From Polaribacter sp. NJDZ03 (GTDB lineage Bacteria; Bacteroidota; Bacteroidia; Flavobacteriales; Flavobacteriaceae): a stretch of 64,000 nucleotides of DNA. Under the pieces are notes generated by a model. It did no database searches. It was not told the origin of the DNA and was given only the letters and a program-made list of their open reading frames with translations. Numbering within the stretch: the stretch's first letter is position 1; every line of letters begins with the position of its first letter. Both the position numbers and the translations under genes were made by a program. This document shows positions 8,744 through 17,103 of this stretch, piece by piece. The DNA lies in assembly GCF_019263805.1 (NCBI RefSeq), contig NZ_CP079195.1, forward strand, positions 189,501 through 253,500, given 5' to 3'.

Positions 8744-9811
8744 TTAAACAATTACACGTTTTAATAACTCCACGTATATTTTAATTCCTTCTTCAATTTC
8801 TGCCAAATATATAAATTCATTTGCAGAATGAGAACGTGTACTGTCTCCAGGGCCTAATTTTAAAGATTGACAAGTTAAGCAAGCTTGGTCAGATAATGTA
8901 GGAGAACCATAGGTTTCTCTTCCCATTGCAATACCTGCTTTTACTAAATCGTGTTCTATAGAAATAGAAGAGGAGTTGTGTTTTAAACCTCTTGCAGTAA
9001 TTTTTGTACAAGGCGATTTTTCTTGTAATATGTCTGCAATTTCTTTATTAGAATATGCATCGTTTACACGAACATCTACCACTAAATCTACATGCGCAGG
9101 TACAACATTGTGTTGAGAACCGGCAGAAATTTGAGTAACCGTCATTTTTACATCACCTAAAGCAACAGAAGGTTTTTCAAACTTAAAATCTTTAAACCAT
9201 TGTAAAACTTCAATAGTATTGTAAATAGAATTGTTATTATTTGGGTGTGCAGCATGACTTGGAGTTCCTTCTACCACCGCATCAAAAACTACTAAACCTT
9301 TTTCCGCAACTGCTAAATTCATTAAAGTAGGTTCGCCAACAATAGCTACATCAATATGAGGTATGATTGCTAACATACTATTTAATCCATCCGGACCCGA
9401 ATTTTCTTCTTCTGCAGAAGCAACAATAACGATGTTGTATTTTAAGTTTTCTTGTGCGTAGAAATTGGTAAAAGTTGCTATTAAAGAAACCAAACAACCA
9501 CCAGCATCATTAGAACCTAAACCGTATAATTTACCGTCTTCTACAAATGCTTTTAAAGGATCATTTGTATAGGCCGAATTTGGGAACACAGTATCATGAT
9601 GAGAGTTTAGCAATAGGGTAGGTTTGCTTTCATCAAAATGTTTGTTGGTTGCCCAAATATTATTTTTTGTTCTTTTAAAAGGGATTTCATTTTCTATAAA
9701 CCAACCTTCAATAAGTTTTGCTGTGTTTTCTTCTTCTGTAGAAAATGATTGTGTTTCAATTAAGTTCTTTAAAAGTGAAATTGCGTTTTCTGTTAATTTT
9801 TGTAACGTCAT
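8744..9811 (-). CDS. argE: M20 family deacylase, N-acyl-ornithine/citrulline deacylase role
   Basis: Zinc-dependent M20 amidohydrolase, in this context removing the N-acyl group from the arginine-pathway intermediate (acyl-citrulline or acyl-ornithine). Metal ligands are visible as SHHDTVF (about residues 70-76), SNDAGG (about 100-105, Asp), AEEENSG (about 133-139, the catalytic Glu pair) and later His residues. At 355 residues it is in the short ArgE/DapE range. It lies 2 bp downstream of argB, so translation is probably coupled. Because ArgF' works on acylated ornithine, the real substrate is likely acyl-citrulline; succinyl versus acetyl is not decided here. Confidence 0.85.
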   Translation of the reverse strand: MTLQKLTENAISLLKNLIETQSFSTEEENTAKLIEGWFIENEIPFKRTKNNIWATNKHFDESKPTLLLNSHHDTVFPNSAYTNDPLKAFVEDGKLYGLGSNDAGGCLVSLIATFTNFYAQENLKYNIVIVASAEEENSGPDGLNSMLAIIPHIDVAIVGEPTLMNLAVAEKGLVVFDAVVEGTPSHAAHPNNNNSIYNTIEVLQWFKDFKFEKPSVALGDVKMTVTQISAGSQHNVVPAHVDLVVDVRVNDAYSNKEIADILQEKSPCTKITARGLKHNSSSISIEHDLVKAGIAMGRETYGSPTLSDQACLTCQSLKLGPGDSTRSHSANEFIYLAEIEEGIKIYVELLKRVIV

Positions 9812-9813
9812 AT

Positions 9814-10590
9814 TTATAATGTTATGGTCGTATAATTATCGTTTTCATTTGTTAACATAGCAGTGTTTCCAATATGTACTTTAGAGACTCCATTGTTTAA
9901 TGCATCAAAGCAATTATCTATTTTCGGAATCATTCCGTCTGTAATAATTTCAGCTGTTAATAATTCTTGATATGTTTTAGAATTGATTTGTTTAACTACT
10001 GAGTTTTTATCATTAAAATCACTTAAAACACCATTTAATTCAAAACAATAGTAAATGGATGTTTCGTATATTTTGCTCATTCCAACAGCAATAGTACTTG
10101 CAATGGTATCTGCATTTGTGTTTAGCAATTGTCCGTTTCCATCATGTGTAATCGCACAAAAAACAGGTGTAAAATCAGCTTTAATTAATTTATCAATAGA
10201 ATTAGAAGCTACTTCTTTTACATCACCAACAAAACCAAAATCAATGTCTTTTACTGGTCTTTTTTCTGATTGTATACTATTGATATCCGCTCCGGTTAAA
10301 CCAATAGCATCTATTTGTAAAGCTTGTAATTTGGCAACAATGTTTTTGTTTACCAAACCTCCGTAAACCATGGTTATTACTTCTAATGTTTCAGCATCTG
10401 TGATGCGTCTACCGTTTACCATTTTAGATTCAACACCTAATTTAGAGGCAATATGAGTTGCACGTTTTCCGCCACCATGAACTAAAATTTTCTTTCCTTC
10501 TAAATTAGAAAATAATTTTAGAAAAGCATTTAAAGAAGTATCATCTTCTATAATGTTTCCCCCAATTTTTATGATTGATAGTTTTTCCAT
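9814..10590 (-). CDS. argB: Acetylglutamate (acylglutamate) kinase
   Basis: Amino-acid kinase family enzyme phosphorylating N-acylglutamate, the second arginine-pathway step. The N-terminal KIGGNII lysine/glycine loop, the HGGGKRA motif (about residues 39-45) for phosphate/acyl-glutamate binding, and the C-terminal TDGMIPKID block (about 217-225) are all typical of ArgB. The 258-residue length is that of the short dimeric type without the N-terminal helix associated with arginine inhibition, so feedback inhibition by arginine may be weak (inference). It lies between argF' and argE on the minus strand. Confidence 0.92.
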   Translation of the reverse strand: MEKLSIIKIGGNIIEDDTSLNAFLKLFSNLEGKKILVHGGGKRATHIASKLGVESKMVNGRRITDAETLEVITMVYGGLVNKNIVAKLQALQIDAIGLTGADINSIQSEKRPVKDIDFGFVGDVKEVASNSIDKLIKADFTPVFCAITHDGNGQLLNTNADTIASTIAVGMSKIYETSIYYCFELNGVLSDFNDKNSVVKQINSKTYQELLTAEIITDGMIPKIDNCFDALNNGVSKVHIGNTAMLTNENDNYTTITL

Positions 10591-10606
10591 TTTATTTTAA
10601 ATATAA

Positions 10607-10676
10607 GTCATTGCGAGGAAGAATGACGAAGTAATCTCTCTATTATAAAACAGATTGCTTCGTGCCTCGCAATGAC
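10607..10676. repeat. Flavobacterial intergenic inverted repeat
   Basis: Ends GTCATTGCGAGG (10607-10618) and CCTCGCAATGAC (10665-10676) are perfect inverted repeats. Inside, GACGAAGTAATCT and AGATTGCTTCGT also pair imperfectly. This is a recognisable class of short dispersed palindromic repeat in Bacteroidota. It lies between argB and argF'. Confidence 0.8.
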
Positions 10677-10677
10677 T

Positions 10678-11616
10678 TTAATTGTTTTCTAATATTTTCT
10701 TTAACACTAATTGTGCTGCGTATGTTCTGTTATTTGCTTGCTCAATAACTAAAGAAGCATCGCTATCTAAAACAGCATCTTCTACTACAACATTTCTTCT
10801 AACAGGCAAACAGTGCATAAATTTGGCATCACCAATTTTTTCTTTGGTAATCATCCAATTAGGATTTGTACTTAATACTTGTCCGTAATCTTCATAAGAA
10901 CTCCAGTTTTTGGTGTACACAAAATCGGCATCTTTAAACGCTTCATCTTGGTTGTGATAAATAGGCGTGTCCTTTGTAATTTTCGGATTCAAATTATATC
11001 CTTCCGGATTAGCAATAACAAATTCAACATCCATTTTCTGCATTGCCTGTACAAAACTATTTGCAACAGCATGTGGCAAAGCTTTTACATGTGGAGCCCA
11101 ACTTAGTACAACTTTTGGTTTCTTTTTAGTAGAATTTTCAGCAATAGTAATTGCATCTGTTAAACCTTGCAAAGGATGACCAGTAGCACTCTCCATACTA
11201 ACAATGGGTACAGAAGCAAATTTTACAAAAGATTTTAAAACCTGTTCGCTTTCGTCTTTTTCTTTATCTGTTAAACTCGGAAAAGCTCTTACTGCAATAA
11301 CATCGCAATATTGAGAAACTACTGCTGCGGCTTCTTTAATATGCTCTGCTGTGTTACCATTCATAACCGTTCCATCGCCAAATTCAATTCCCCAAGCATC
11401 ACCAGAAACATTCATAACAATAGGATCCATTCCTAAATTTAAAGCTGCTTTTTGAGTGCTTAAACGCGTACGTAAACTTGAGTTGAAAAATAACAATCCT
11501 AATGTTTTGTTTTTTCCTAATTCTTTGTTTTTAAAAGGATTTGCTTTAATTTCTTTGGCTTCTTCAATCCAAGAATTAATGTTGTCTATGTCGTTAATGG
11601 AGGTGTAATTTTTCAT
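10678..11616 (-). CDS. argF': N-acyl-L-ornithine carbamoyltransferase (ArgF'), predicted succinylornithine type
   Basis: Transcarbamylase converting N-acyl-ornithine to N-acyl-citrulline, used by Bacteroidota and Xanthomonadales instead of ornithine carbamoyltransferase. The carbamoyl-phosphate loop is NSSLRTRLSTQKAALNLGM (about residues 45-63) and the C-terminal motif is MHCLPVRRNV. The residue known to set specificity, Pro90 in the Bacteroides succinylornithine enzyme and Glu92 in the Xanthomonas acetylornithine enzyme, is Ala90 here (in GNTAEHIKEA). From memory of published mutagenesis, small residues replacing Glu at this position favour succinylornithine, so I predict that substrate. The protein's overall similarity by eye is also to the Bacteroides enzyme. 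Confidence 0.92.
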   Translation of the reverse strand: MKNYTSINDIDNINSWIEEAKEIKANPFKNKELGKNKTLGLLFFNSSLRTRLSTQKAALNLGMDPIVMNVSGDAWGIEFGDGTVMNGNTAEHIKEAAAVVSQYCDVIAVRAFPSLTDKEKDESEQVLKSFVKFASVPIVSMESATGHPLQGLTDAITIAENSTKKKPKVVLSWAPHVKALPHAVANSFVQAMQKMDVEFVIANPEGYNLNPKITKDTPIYHNQDEAFKDADFVYTKNWSSYEDYGQVLSTNPNWMITKEKIGDAKFMHCLPVRRNVVVEDAVLDSDASLVIEQANNRTYAAQLVLKKILENN

Positions 11617-11630
11617 TCTCTATTTTTTTA

Positions 11631-11650
11631 CAAGGGGTTGAAACCCCTTG
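11631..11650. repeat. Short perfect palindrome
   Basis: CAAGGGGTT-GA-AACCCCTTG, a 9-bp stem with a 2-nt centre, in the proB-argF' gap. A similar palindrome lies at 15033-15052. It has no T-run of terminator quality on the minus strand. Confidence 0.7.
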
Positions 11651-11657
11651 CTATTCA

Positions 11658-12422
11658 TTATTTTATTTTTGTAAACGCAACCTTATTTTCAAAAGCATTG
11701 GTAATAAAATTATCTTCTAAACCGTTTACAATCCATGTTTCTATGTTTGCATTTTTAGCAAGTTCTGCTGCTTCAATTTTAGAAGCCATTCCGCCACTTC
11801 CGTGGGATGATTTAGAACTCACAACTTCTTTTTTTAAACCTTCAAAATCATCAACTTCTAAAATAGTTTCTGGGGTATTATTTTTGAATGATTCTTTAGT
11901 ATAAATTCCGTTTGTGTTTGTTGCAATAATTAACAAATCTACCTCTAGTAAAGTAGCCGTTAAAGCTGCTAATTTATCATTGTCACCAAACTGAATTTCA
12001 TCCGTTGCAACGGTGTCATTTTCGTTAATAATAGGAATGTAATTATTATTAACCAACACATTAATAGTGTTTACAATATTGGTTTTACTTTGTTGTTTTT
12101 CAAAATCTGAATAGGAGAGAAGGCACTGAGAACTCAATAATCCATATTCTCTAAATATTTCTTGATAAATTCTAATTAAATGTGGCTGACCAATAGAAGC
12201 CAACGCTTGTTTTACAAAAACTTCTTCGTGTTTACTTTCTAGCTTTACAAACTGTTTAGCTACGGCAATTGCTCCAGAACTTACAATAATAAACTCGCAA
12301 GTATCTTGTAATTTTACAATCTGATTCGCAATATCTTCAATTTTTCCTCTAGAAATATTATCGGTTTCTTTGGTAAGCGTGTTAGAGCCTATTTTTAGTA
12401 AAATACGTTTCTTTTTTTGCAT
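11658..12422 (-). CDS. proB: Glutamate 5-kinase without PUA domain
   Basis: First step of proline synthesis, phosphorylating glutamate to glutamyl-5-phosphate. It has the amino-acid-kinase N-terminus RILLKIGSNTLTKE, SSGAIAVAK (about residues 49-57), NENDTVATDEIQFGDND (about 136-152) and the GSGGMASKIEAA block (about 208-219) typical of ProB. At 254 residues it contains only the kinase domain; the C-terminal PUA domain of E. coli-type ProB (about 367 residues) is absent. Loss of PUA is known in other lineages and does not abolish the fold. It sits downstream of proA inside the arg cluster. Confidence 0.9.
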   Translation of the reverse strand: MQKKKRILLKIGSNTLTKETDNISRGKIEDIANQIVKLQDTCEFIIVSSGAIAVAKQFVKLESKHEEVFVKQALASIGQPHLIRIYQEIFREYGLLSSQCLLSYSDFEKQQSKTNIVNTINVLVNNNYIPIINENDTVATDEIQFGDNDKLAALTATLLEVDLLIIATNTNGIYTKESFKNNTPETILEVDDFEGLKKEVVSSKSSHGSGGMASKIEAAELAKNANIETWIVNGLEDNFITNAFENKVAFTKIK

Positions 12423-12510
12423 CTAATTTAATTTCGAACTATTACTTCTTGATTTCTCTAAGGTAGTTAATTTACAGTTTCTGTTACTGCCAACTGCCAC
12501 TGTGAAACTG

Positions 12511-13707
12511 CTAATTTCTTACTTGTCCGTTTCCATGAACGTACCATTTATTGGTAACCAAATGCTGTAAACCAATAGGGCCACGTTGGTGTAGTTTGTC
12601 TGTACTAATTGCCAATTCGCCACCCAAACCTAATTGCCCACCATCTGTAAAACGAGTGGAAGCGTTATGATACACAACTGCTGTATCTACGTTTTCCATA
12701 AATACTTTTGCTGTATTAATTTCTTTTGTAATAATTGCAGATGAATGTCCGCCAGCATATTTATTTATCATGGCAATTGCATCTGAATTAGTAGCAATTT
12801 CTCCAATCACAATTTTATAATCTAAAAACTCTTCGTACCAAACTTCGTTTGATGAAATTTGTTCTAACTGATGGTTTTTAGCTACAGTTTCATCACCCAA
12901 AACCTGAATTTTAGCTTCATTTAATTTTGCTATTAATTTCTTGATGAATACTTCTTTATTCGGAAGGTTTGCATCAATTAAAACTTTATCAACTGCATTA
13001 CAAGCAGATATTTTAGATTTTCCATTGATAATCACATCAATTGCAATATCTAAATCCGCTTCTTTTTCCACATACACAAAGTTGTTTCCTCGTCCGCTAA
13101 TAATAACTGGGCAAGTAGCGTGTTCTTTTACAAAAGCAATTAAACGTTCGCCACCACGAGGTACAATTAAATCTACTTTCTGCGTTGGTTTTTCTAAAAA
13201 AGCCTGTGTCTCAGTTCTGTTGAATTGTAAGTATTCTACCCAATCTGTAGCAGCATTGTGCTGTTTTAAAGCCTCATGCCATAATGCTACAATTTTTAAG
13301 TTCGAATTTAACGACTCTTTTCCTCCTTTTAAAAGTATTTTATTTCCAGATTTAAAAGCAATTCCTGCAGCTTCCACAGTAACATCTGGTCTCGATTCAT
13401 AAATAATAAGAATGGTACCAAAAGAAGCTGTCTTATTATAAACTTGCATGCCGTTATCATGCTTAAAACTAAAACGCTCTACACCAACAGGATCTTCTTG
13501 AGAAGCTAAATGTTTAGCAGCAGCAATCATTTCATCCACTTTTTTATCGTCCGCTTTTAAGCGATCAAACATAGAAATGTCATCACCTTTATAAGCTTCT
13601 AAATCTTTTTTGTTGATGTTTATAATAGCTTCTCTTTCTTTATTAAGAAGTTCTGCCATTGTAAGTAAAACAGCGTTTCTTGTTTCTATGGATAATAATG
13701 TGTTCAT
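12511..13707 (-). CDS. proA: Glutamate-5-semialdehyde dehydrogenase (gamma-glutamyl phosphate reductase)
   Basis: Second proline-pathway enzyme, reducing glutamyl-5-phosphate with NADPH. An aldehyde-dehydrogenase-fold protein of 398 residues, close to the usual 415. Visible blocks are IIYESRPDVTVEAAGIAFKSGN (about residues 101-122), VPRGGERLI (about 182-190) and the catalytic cysteine in KISACNAVDKVL (about 231-242). The C-terminal DGGQLGLGGELAISTDKLHQRG block is family-typical. It precedes proB on the minus strand, so the two enzymes that form a channelled complex in many bacteria are adjacent. The 88-bp gap to proB contains degenerate repeat sequence. Confidence 0.93.
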   Translation of the reverse strand: MNTLLSIETRNAVLLTMAELLNKEREAIININKKDLEAYKGDDISMFDRLKADDKKVDEMIAAAKHLASQEDPVGVERFSFKHDNGMQVYNKTASFGTILIIYESRPDVTVEAAGIAFKSGNKILLKGGKESLNSNLKIVALWHEALKQHNAATDWVEYLQFNRTETQAFLEKPTQKVDLIVPRGGERLIAFVKEHATCPVIISGRGNNFVYVEKEADLDIAIDVIINGKSKISACNAVDKVLIDANLPNKEVFIKKLIAKLNEAKIQVLGDETVAKNHQLEQISSNEVWYEEFLDYKIVIGEIATNSDAIAMINKYAGGHSSAIITKEINTAKVFMENVDTAVVYHNASTRFTDGGQLGLGGELAISTDKLHQRGPIGLQHLVTNKWYVHGNGQVRN

Positions 13708-13759
13708 GTTTTTAAGTATTCAGTTTACAGTTGCAGTTCTCTGTATCATTCAACAAAAA

Positions 13760-13872
13760 AAAATGCTTTCTTTGCGAAAATTCTCTGCGTTTAATATTAC
13801 AGGTTACAATTTTCAGTTACAGTTTTATATATTTACTTTCAACGAAAATCTTTGCGCGTTTGCGTCTCTGCG
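13760..13872. repeat. Degenerate intergenic repeat of the TTTGCG type
   Basis: The argD-proA gap carries TTTCTTTGCGAAAATTCTCT and CTTTGCGCGTTTGCGTCTCT. These belong to the low-complexity CTTTGCG(TCT) repeat family seen elsewhere here at 34247-34271. No gene is visible. Confidence 0.5.
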
Positions 13873-13882
13873 AGAAAAATAT

Positions 13883-15013
13883 TTATTCCCCCAAAGCATC
13901 AACCAAAGCTTCAAAAAACTGATCGATATGATCTTTTCTAACAGTTAAAGGCGGTAAAATTCTCAATAGATTTTTATTCATTGCGCCACCCGTAAAAATA
14001 TGATAGTCATAAATTAATTTCTTACGTAAATCTCCAACTTCAAAGTCGAATTCTAAACCAAGCATTAAACCTCTACCTTTAATATTTTTTATTTCCGGAA
14101 TTGTCTTTGCTATTTTTATAAAATATGCAGACATTTCGTTAACATTATCTATTAAGTTCTCTTCTTCAATTACTTTTAAGACAGACAAACCAGCAGCACA
14201 AGCCAAATGATTTCCACCAAAAGTAGTCCCTAACATTCCGAATTTTGCTTCAATATCTGGGTGAATTAAAATTCCTCCAATAGGGAATCCATTACCCATT
14301 CCTTTTGCAATAGAAATAACATCTGGAGTTACATTATAGTGCTGAAAAGCAAAGAATTTACCAGAACGTCCATAACCAGACTGTACTTCATCAGCAATAA
14401 AAAAAGTATTGTTTGCTTTACAAAGTACGTCTACTTGTTCAAAAAACGCAGCAGTTGCTTGGTCTAAACCACCAACTCCTTGAATAAACTCTACTATAAC
14501 AGCACAAACATCTCCTTTTTCTAGTTCTTTTTTTACAGCATCAATATCGTTTAACTCTAAAATAGTAACCTTTTGTTGTGCGTTAATTGGTGCAATAATA
14601 TTTTTATTATCAGTGGCAGCAACTGCAGCAGAAGTTCTACCATGAAAACCATTTTTAAATGCAATAACTCTAGATTCTCCCGTTTTAAAAGAAGCTAACT
14701 TTAAGGCGTTTTCATTTGCTTCAGCACCAGAATTACATAAAAATAATTCATAGTCTTTACAACCAGAAAGTGCTTCTAGTTTATCCGCGAATTCAACCTG
14801 TAACGGATTCTGAATTGCATTCGAATAAAAACCTAGTTTTGCAACTTGCTTGGTAATTGCTTCTACATATTTTGGATGTGCGTGCCCAATAGAAATTACA
14901 GCATGACCGCCATATAAATCTAAATATTCCGTTTTGTTTTCGTCATAAACATAAACTCCTTTAGCTTTTACAGGAGTAACATTGTACAGTGGGTAAACGT
15001 TAAATAATGGCAT
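13883..15013 (-). CDS. argD: Acylornithine aminotransferase (class III PLP enzyme)
   Basis: PLP-dependent transaminase interconverting N-acyl-glutamate semialdehyde and N-acyl-ornithine. The class III pattern is clear: GHAVISIGHAHPKY (about residues 35-48), SGAEANENALKLA (about 94-106) for phosphate binding, FHGRT (about 123-127), ADEVQSGYGRSGKFFAF (about 208-224) and the PLP lysine in SIAKGMGNGFPIGG (about 239-252). The 376-residue length fits ArgD. It may also accept succinylornithine, which would match ArgF'. It lies between proC and proA on the minus strand; a small palindrome (15033-15052) precedes it. Confidence 0.9.
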   Translation of the reverse strand: MPLFNVYPLYNVTPVKAKGVYVYDENKTEYLDLYGGHAVISIGHAHPKYVEAITKQVAKLGFYSNAIQNPLQVEFADKLEALSGCKDYELFLCNSGAEANENALKLASFKTGESRVIAFKNGFHGRTSAAVAATDNKNIIAPINAQQKVTILELNDIDAVKKELEKGDVCAVIVEFIQGVGGLDQATAAFFEQVDVLCKANNTFFIADEVQSGYGRSGKFFAFQHYNVTPDVISIAKGMGNGFPIGGILIHPDIEAKFGMLGTTFGGNHLACAAGLSVLKVIEEENLIDNVNEMSAYFIKIAKTIPEIKNIKGRGLMLGLEFDFEVGDLRKKLIYDYHIFTGGAMNKNLLRILPPLTVRKDHIDQFFEALVDALGE

Positions 15014-15032
15014 AGTATTATTTTTTTATAGC

Positions 15033-15052
15033 AATGGGTTTAAACCCGTTGA
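15033..15052. repeat. Short palindrome between proC and argD
   Basis: CAATGGGTTTAAACCCGTTG, a 10-bp self-complementary stem with one G-T wobble, filling the 39-bp gap. It is similar in style to 11631-11650. Confidence 0.65.
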
Positions 15053-15844
15053 TTAGTTTTTTATTTGATTTATTTTATCAAAAGATTTATTGATTCCTTT
15101 AATTAAAGACGAGCTTAAACCTTGGTGTTCCATTTCGTTTAAACCTTCTATGGTACAACCTCCAGGAGTGGTAACTCTGTCTATTTCTGCTTCCGGATGA
15201 TTGCCTGATTCTTTTAATAAACTAGCGGCACCAAAACAAGTTTGCATGGCTAATTTATGCGCTTCATCGGCTTCGAAACCTAGCTGAATTGCACCTTGTG
15301 TAGTGGCCCTAATTAAACGCATCCAAAAAGCAATTCCGCTTGCACAAATAACGGTTGCTGCTTGTAATTGCTCTTCCGGAATTTCTAAAGATTGTCCTAA
15401 ACTATCAAAAATAGTTTTTGCTAACTCTACTTTTTCTTTCCCTTTTGTATTTGGTGAAAGGCAGGTCATAGATTGTCCAACTGCTGCTGCAGTATTAGGC
15501 ATAGAGCGAATAATAAATTTATCAACTCCAACAATCGCTTCAATTTTTGCGATAGAAAACCCAGTAATAACTGTAATAATCACATGATTTTCTTTTAAAA
15601 GTGGTTTTAAATCTTTTAAAATATTTTCTAAATGTCTTGGCTGAACAGCAAAAATTAAAATATCAGAGTTTTTAACAGCTTCTTCATTATCCGAAGTTAA
15701 AATTACCTCTTCATAAATATTAAAATCGGTAATAGATTTTGTATTTCGTTTTGTTAAATACAAAGAACTTACCACCTTATTTTTTAATAAACCTTTGGCG
15801 ATAGATTGTCCTAAACTTCCTGCTCCAATAATTGCTGCTTTCAT
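15053..15844 (-). CDS. proC: Pyrroline-5-carboxylate reductase
   Basis: Last step of proline synthesis, reducing pyrroline-5-carboxylate with NAD(P)H. It has an N-terminal Rossmann motif AAIIGAGSLGQSIAKGLL (about residues 3-20), RSMPNTAAAVGQSMTCL (about 113-129) and the C-terminal signature VTTPGGCTIEGLNEMEHQGL (about 224-243). The 263-residue length is normal. With proA and proB it completes the proline pathway within the arginine cluster; both pathways start from glutamate, so joint transcription makes sense. MITE-like copy B lies immediately upstream, between this gene and argC. Confidence 0.93.
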   Translation of the reverse strand: MKAAIIGAGSLGQSIAKGLLKNKVVSSLYLTKRNTKSITDFNIYEEVILTSDNEEAVKNSDILIFAVQPRHLENILKDLKPLLKENHVIITVITGFSIAKIEAIVGVDKFIIRSMPNTAAAVGQSMTCLSPNTKGKEKVELAKTIFDSLGQSLEIPEEQLQAATVICASGIAFWMRLIRATTQGAIQLGFEADEAHKLAMQTCFGAASLLKESGNHPEAEIDRVTTPGGCTIEGLNEMEHQGLSSSLIKGINKSFDKINQIKN

Positions 15845-15856
15845 ATTTTATTTTTA

Positions 15857-15966
15857 TCCTGCAAGGTCTTTTTTTTTGACCTTGTAGGTATTTATTTACA
15901 AACAAAGTTATCCTTGTAAATTATTATTTAGTTTTATACCTACAAGGTTTTTAAAACCTTGCAGGA
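15857..15966. repeat. MITE/REP-like inverted-repeat element, copy B
   Basis: 110-bp relative of 8613-8730 with the same ends (TCCTGCAAGGTCTT and ACCTTGCAGGA) and the same inner TTGTAGGTAT/ATACCTACAA pair. The spacer differs in sequence, while the termini are conserved. Confidence 0.8.
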
Positions 15967-15980
15967 ATACATTTAATAGA

Positions 15981-16964
15981 TTAAAAGTAATTTGCTTTTA
16001 ACTTTAAACCTAGTGTTTCTTCAAAGCCATACATTAAATTTAAATTCTGAATTGCTGCTCCAGAAGCTCCTTTTAATAGATTATCAATAGTACTTGTAAT
16101 TAATAATTTGTTACCGTGTTTTTCTAAACCAATTAAACACTTGTTTGTATTTACTACTTGCTTCATGTGCACATCATTTTCAGAAACAAACGTAAAAGCT
16201 GCATCTTTATAATACTCCTTATACATTTTTATAGCTTCTTCAATAGCGCCATCAAACTTAGTATAGGTCGTTGCAAAAATTCCTCTAGAGAAATTCCCTC
16301 TATTTGGCATAAAATTAATTTCAGAATTAAAATCACTTTGTAACTGATTTACAGTCTGATTAATCTCCCCTAAATGCTGATGATTAAATGCTTTATAATG
16401 AGAAAAATTATTATCTCTATAGGTAAAATGAGTTGTTGCAGACAAAGAAGTTCCTGCACCTGTTGCGCCAGTTACCGCATTAATATGAATATCGTTCTTT
16501 AACAAACCATTTGCTGCCAAAGGCAAAATTGCCAATTGTAAAGCAGTTGCAAAACAACCCGGATTTGCAATATATTTAGCTGTTTTTATACTTTCTTTAT
16601 CTAATTCTGGTAAACCGTACACAAAGTCTTTTCCTTCGAAATTTTTATCAGCAAGTAATCTAAAATCGTTACTTAAATCGATAATTTTTGTTTTGTCAGA
16701 AAAAGTAGTTTTTTCTAAAAAAGCTTTTGAATTTCCATGACCTAAGCATAAAAATAAAACATCAACATCTGTATTTATGTCGCTTGTAAAATCAATTTCT
16801 GTATCACCAATTAAATCTTGGTGTACTTTATATAATTTGTTACCAGCATTAGAAGTACTGTACACAAAATTGATATTTGTTTCTGGATGATTCAATAATA
16901 ATCTGATTAATTCACCAGCGGTATAACCTGCACCTCCTATAATTCCTACTTCTAATTTTTTCAT
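15981..16964 (-). CDS. argC: N-acyl-gamma-glutamyl-phosphate reductase
   Basis: Third arginine-pathway enzyme, reducing acylglutamyl phosphate to the semialdehyde with NADPH. N-terminal motif GIIGGAGYTAGELIRLLLNH (about residues 7-26), catalytic cysteine in YIANPGCFATA (about 131-141) and GATGAGTSLS (about 166-175) are diagnostic of ArgC. The 327-residue length is usual for this type. It lies between argG and proC; the gaps on both sides are filled by MITE-like copies B and C, which may have inserted into a formerly tighter operon. Confidence 0.95.
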   Translation of the reverse strand: MKKLEVGIIGGAGYTAGELIRLLLNHPETNINFVYSTSNAGNKLYKVHQDLIGDTEIDFTSDINTDVDVLFLCLGHGNSKAFLEKTTFSDKTKIIDLSNDFRLLADKNFEGKDFVYGLPELDKESIKTAKYIANPGCFATALQLAILPLAANGLLKNDIHINAVTGATGAGTSLSATTHFTYRDNNFSHYKAFNHQHLGEINQTVNQLQSDFNSEINFMPNRGNFSRGIFATTYTKFDGAIEEAIKMYKEYYKDAAFTFVSENDVHMKQVVNTNKCLIGLEKHGNKLLITSTIDNLLKGASGAAIQNLNLMYGFEETLGLKLKANYF

Positions 16965-16989
16965 TTTGATGGTATTTATTATCTAAATA

Positions 16990-17093
16990 TCCTGCAAGGT
17001 CTTTTTTTTGACCTTGTAGCTATTAATTTTCCTACTAATTAAATACCTACAAAGTTTTGAAAACCTTGCAGGATGTTTTAAAACCTTGCAGGA
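16990..17093. repeat. MITE/REP-like inverted-repeat element, copy C with duplicated tail
   Basis: Third relative of 8613-8730, with ends TCCTGCAAGGTC (from 16990) and ACCTTGCAGGA (to 17073). A second copy of the right-end tail (AAACCTTGCAGGATG) follows at 17081-17095, so the end has been duplicated by slippage or nested insertion. Confidence 0.78.
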
Positions 17094-17103
17094 TGAGGCA
17101 ACA

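Noticed and set aside
12941..13402. 153-codon plus-strand open frame
   Set aside because: It lies wholly inside proA on the opposite strand, whose protein has all family motifs; the frame is a shadow of the conserved gene.
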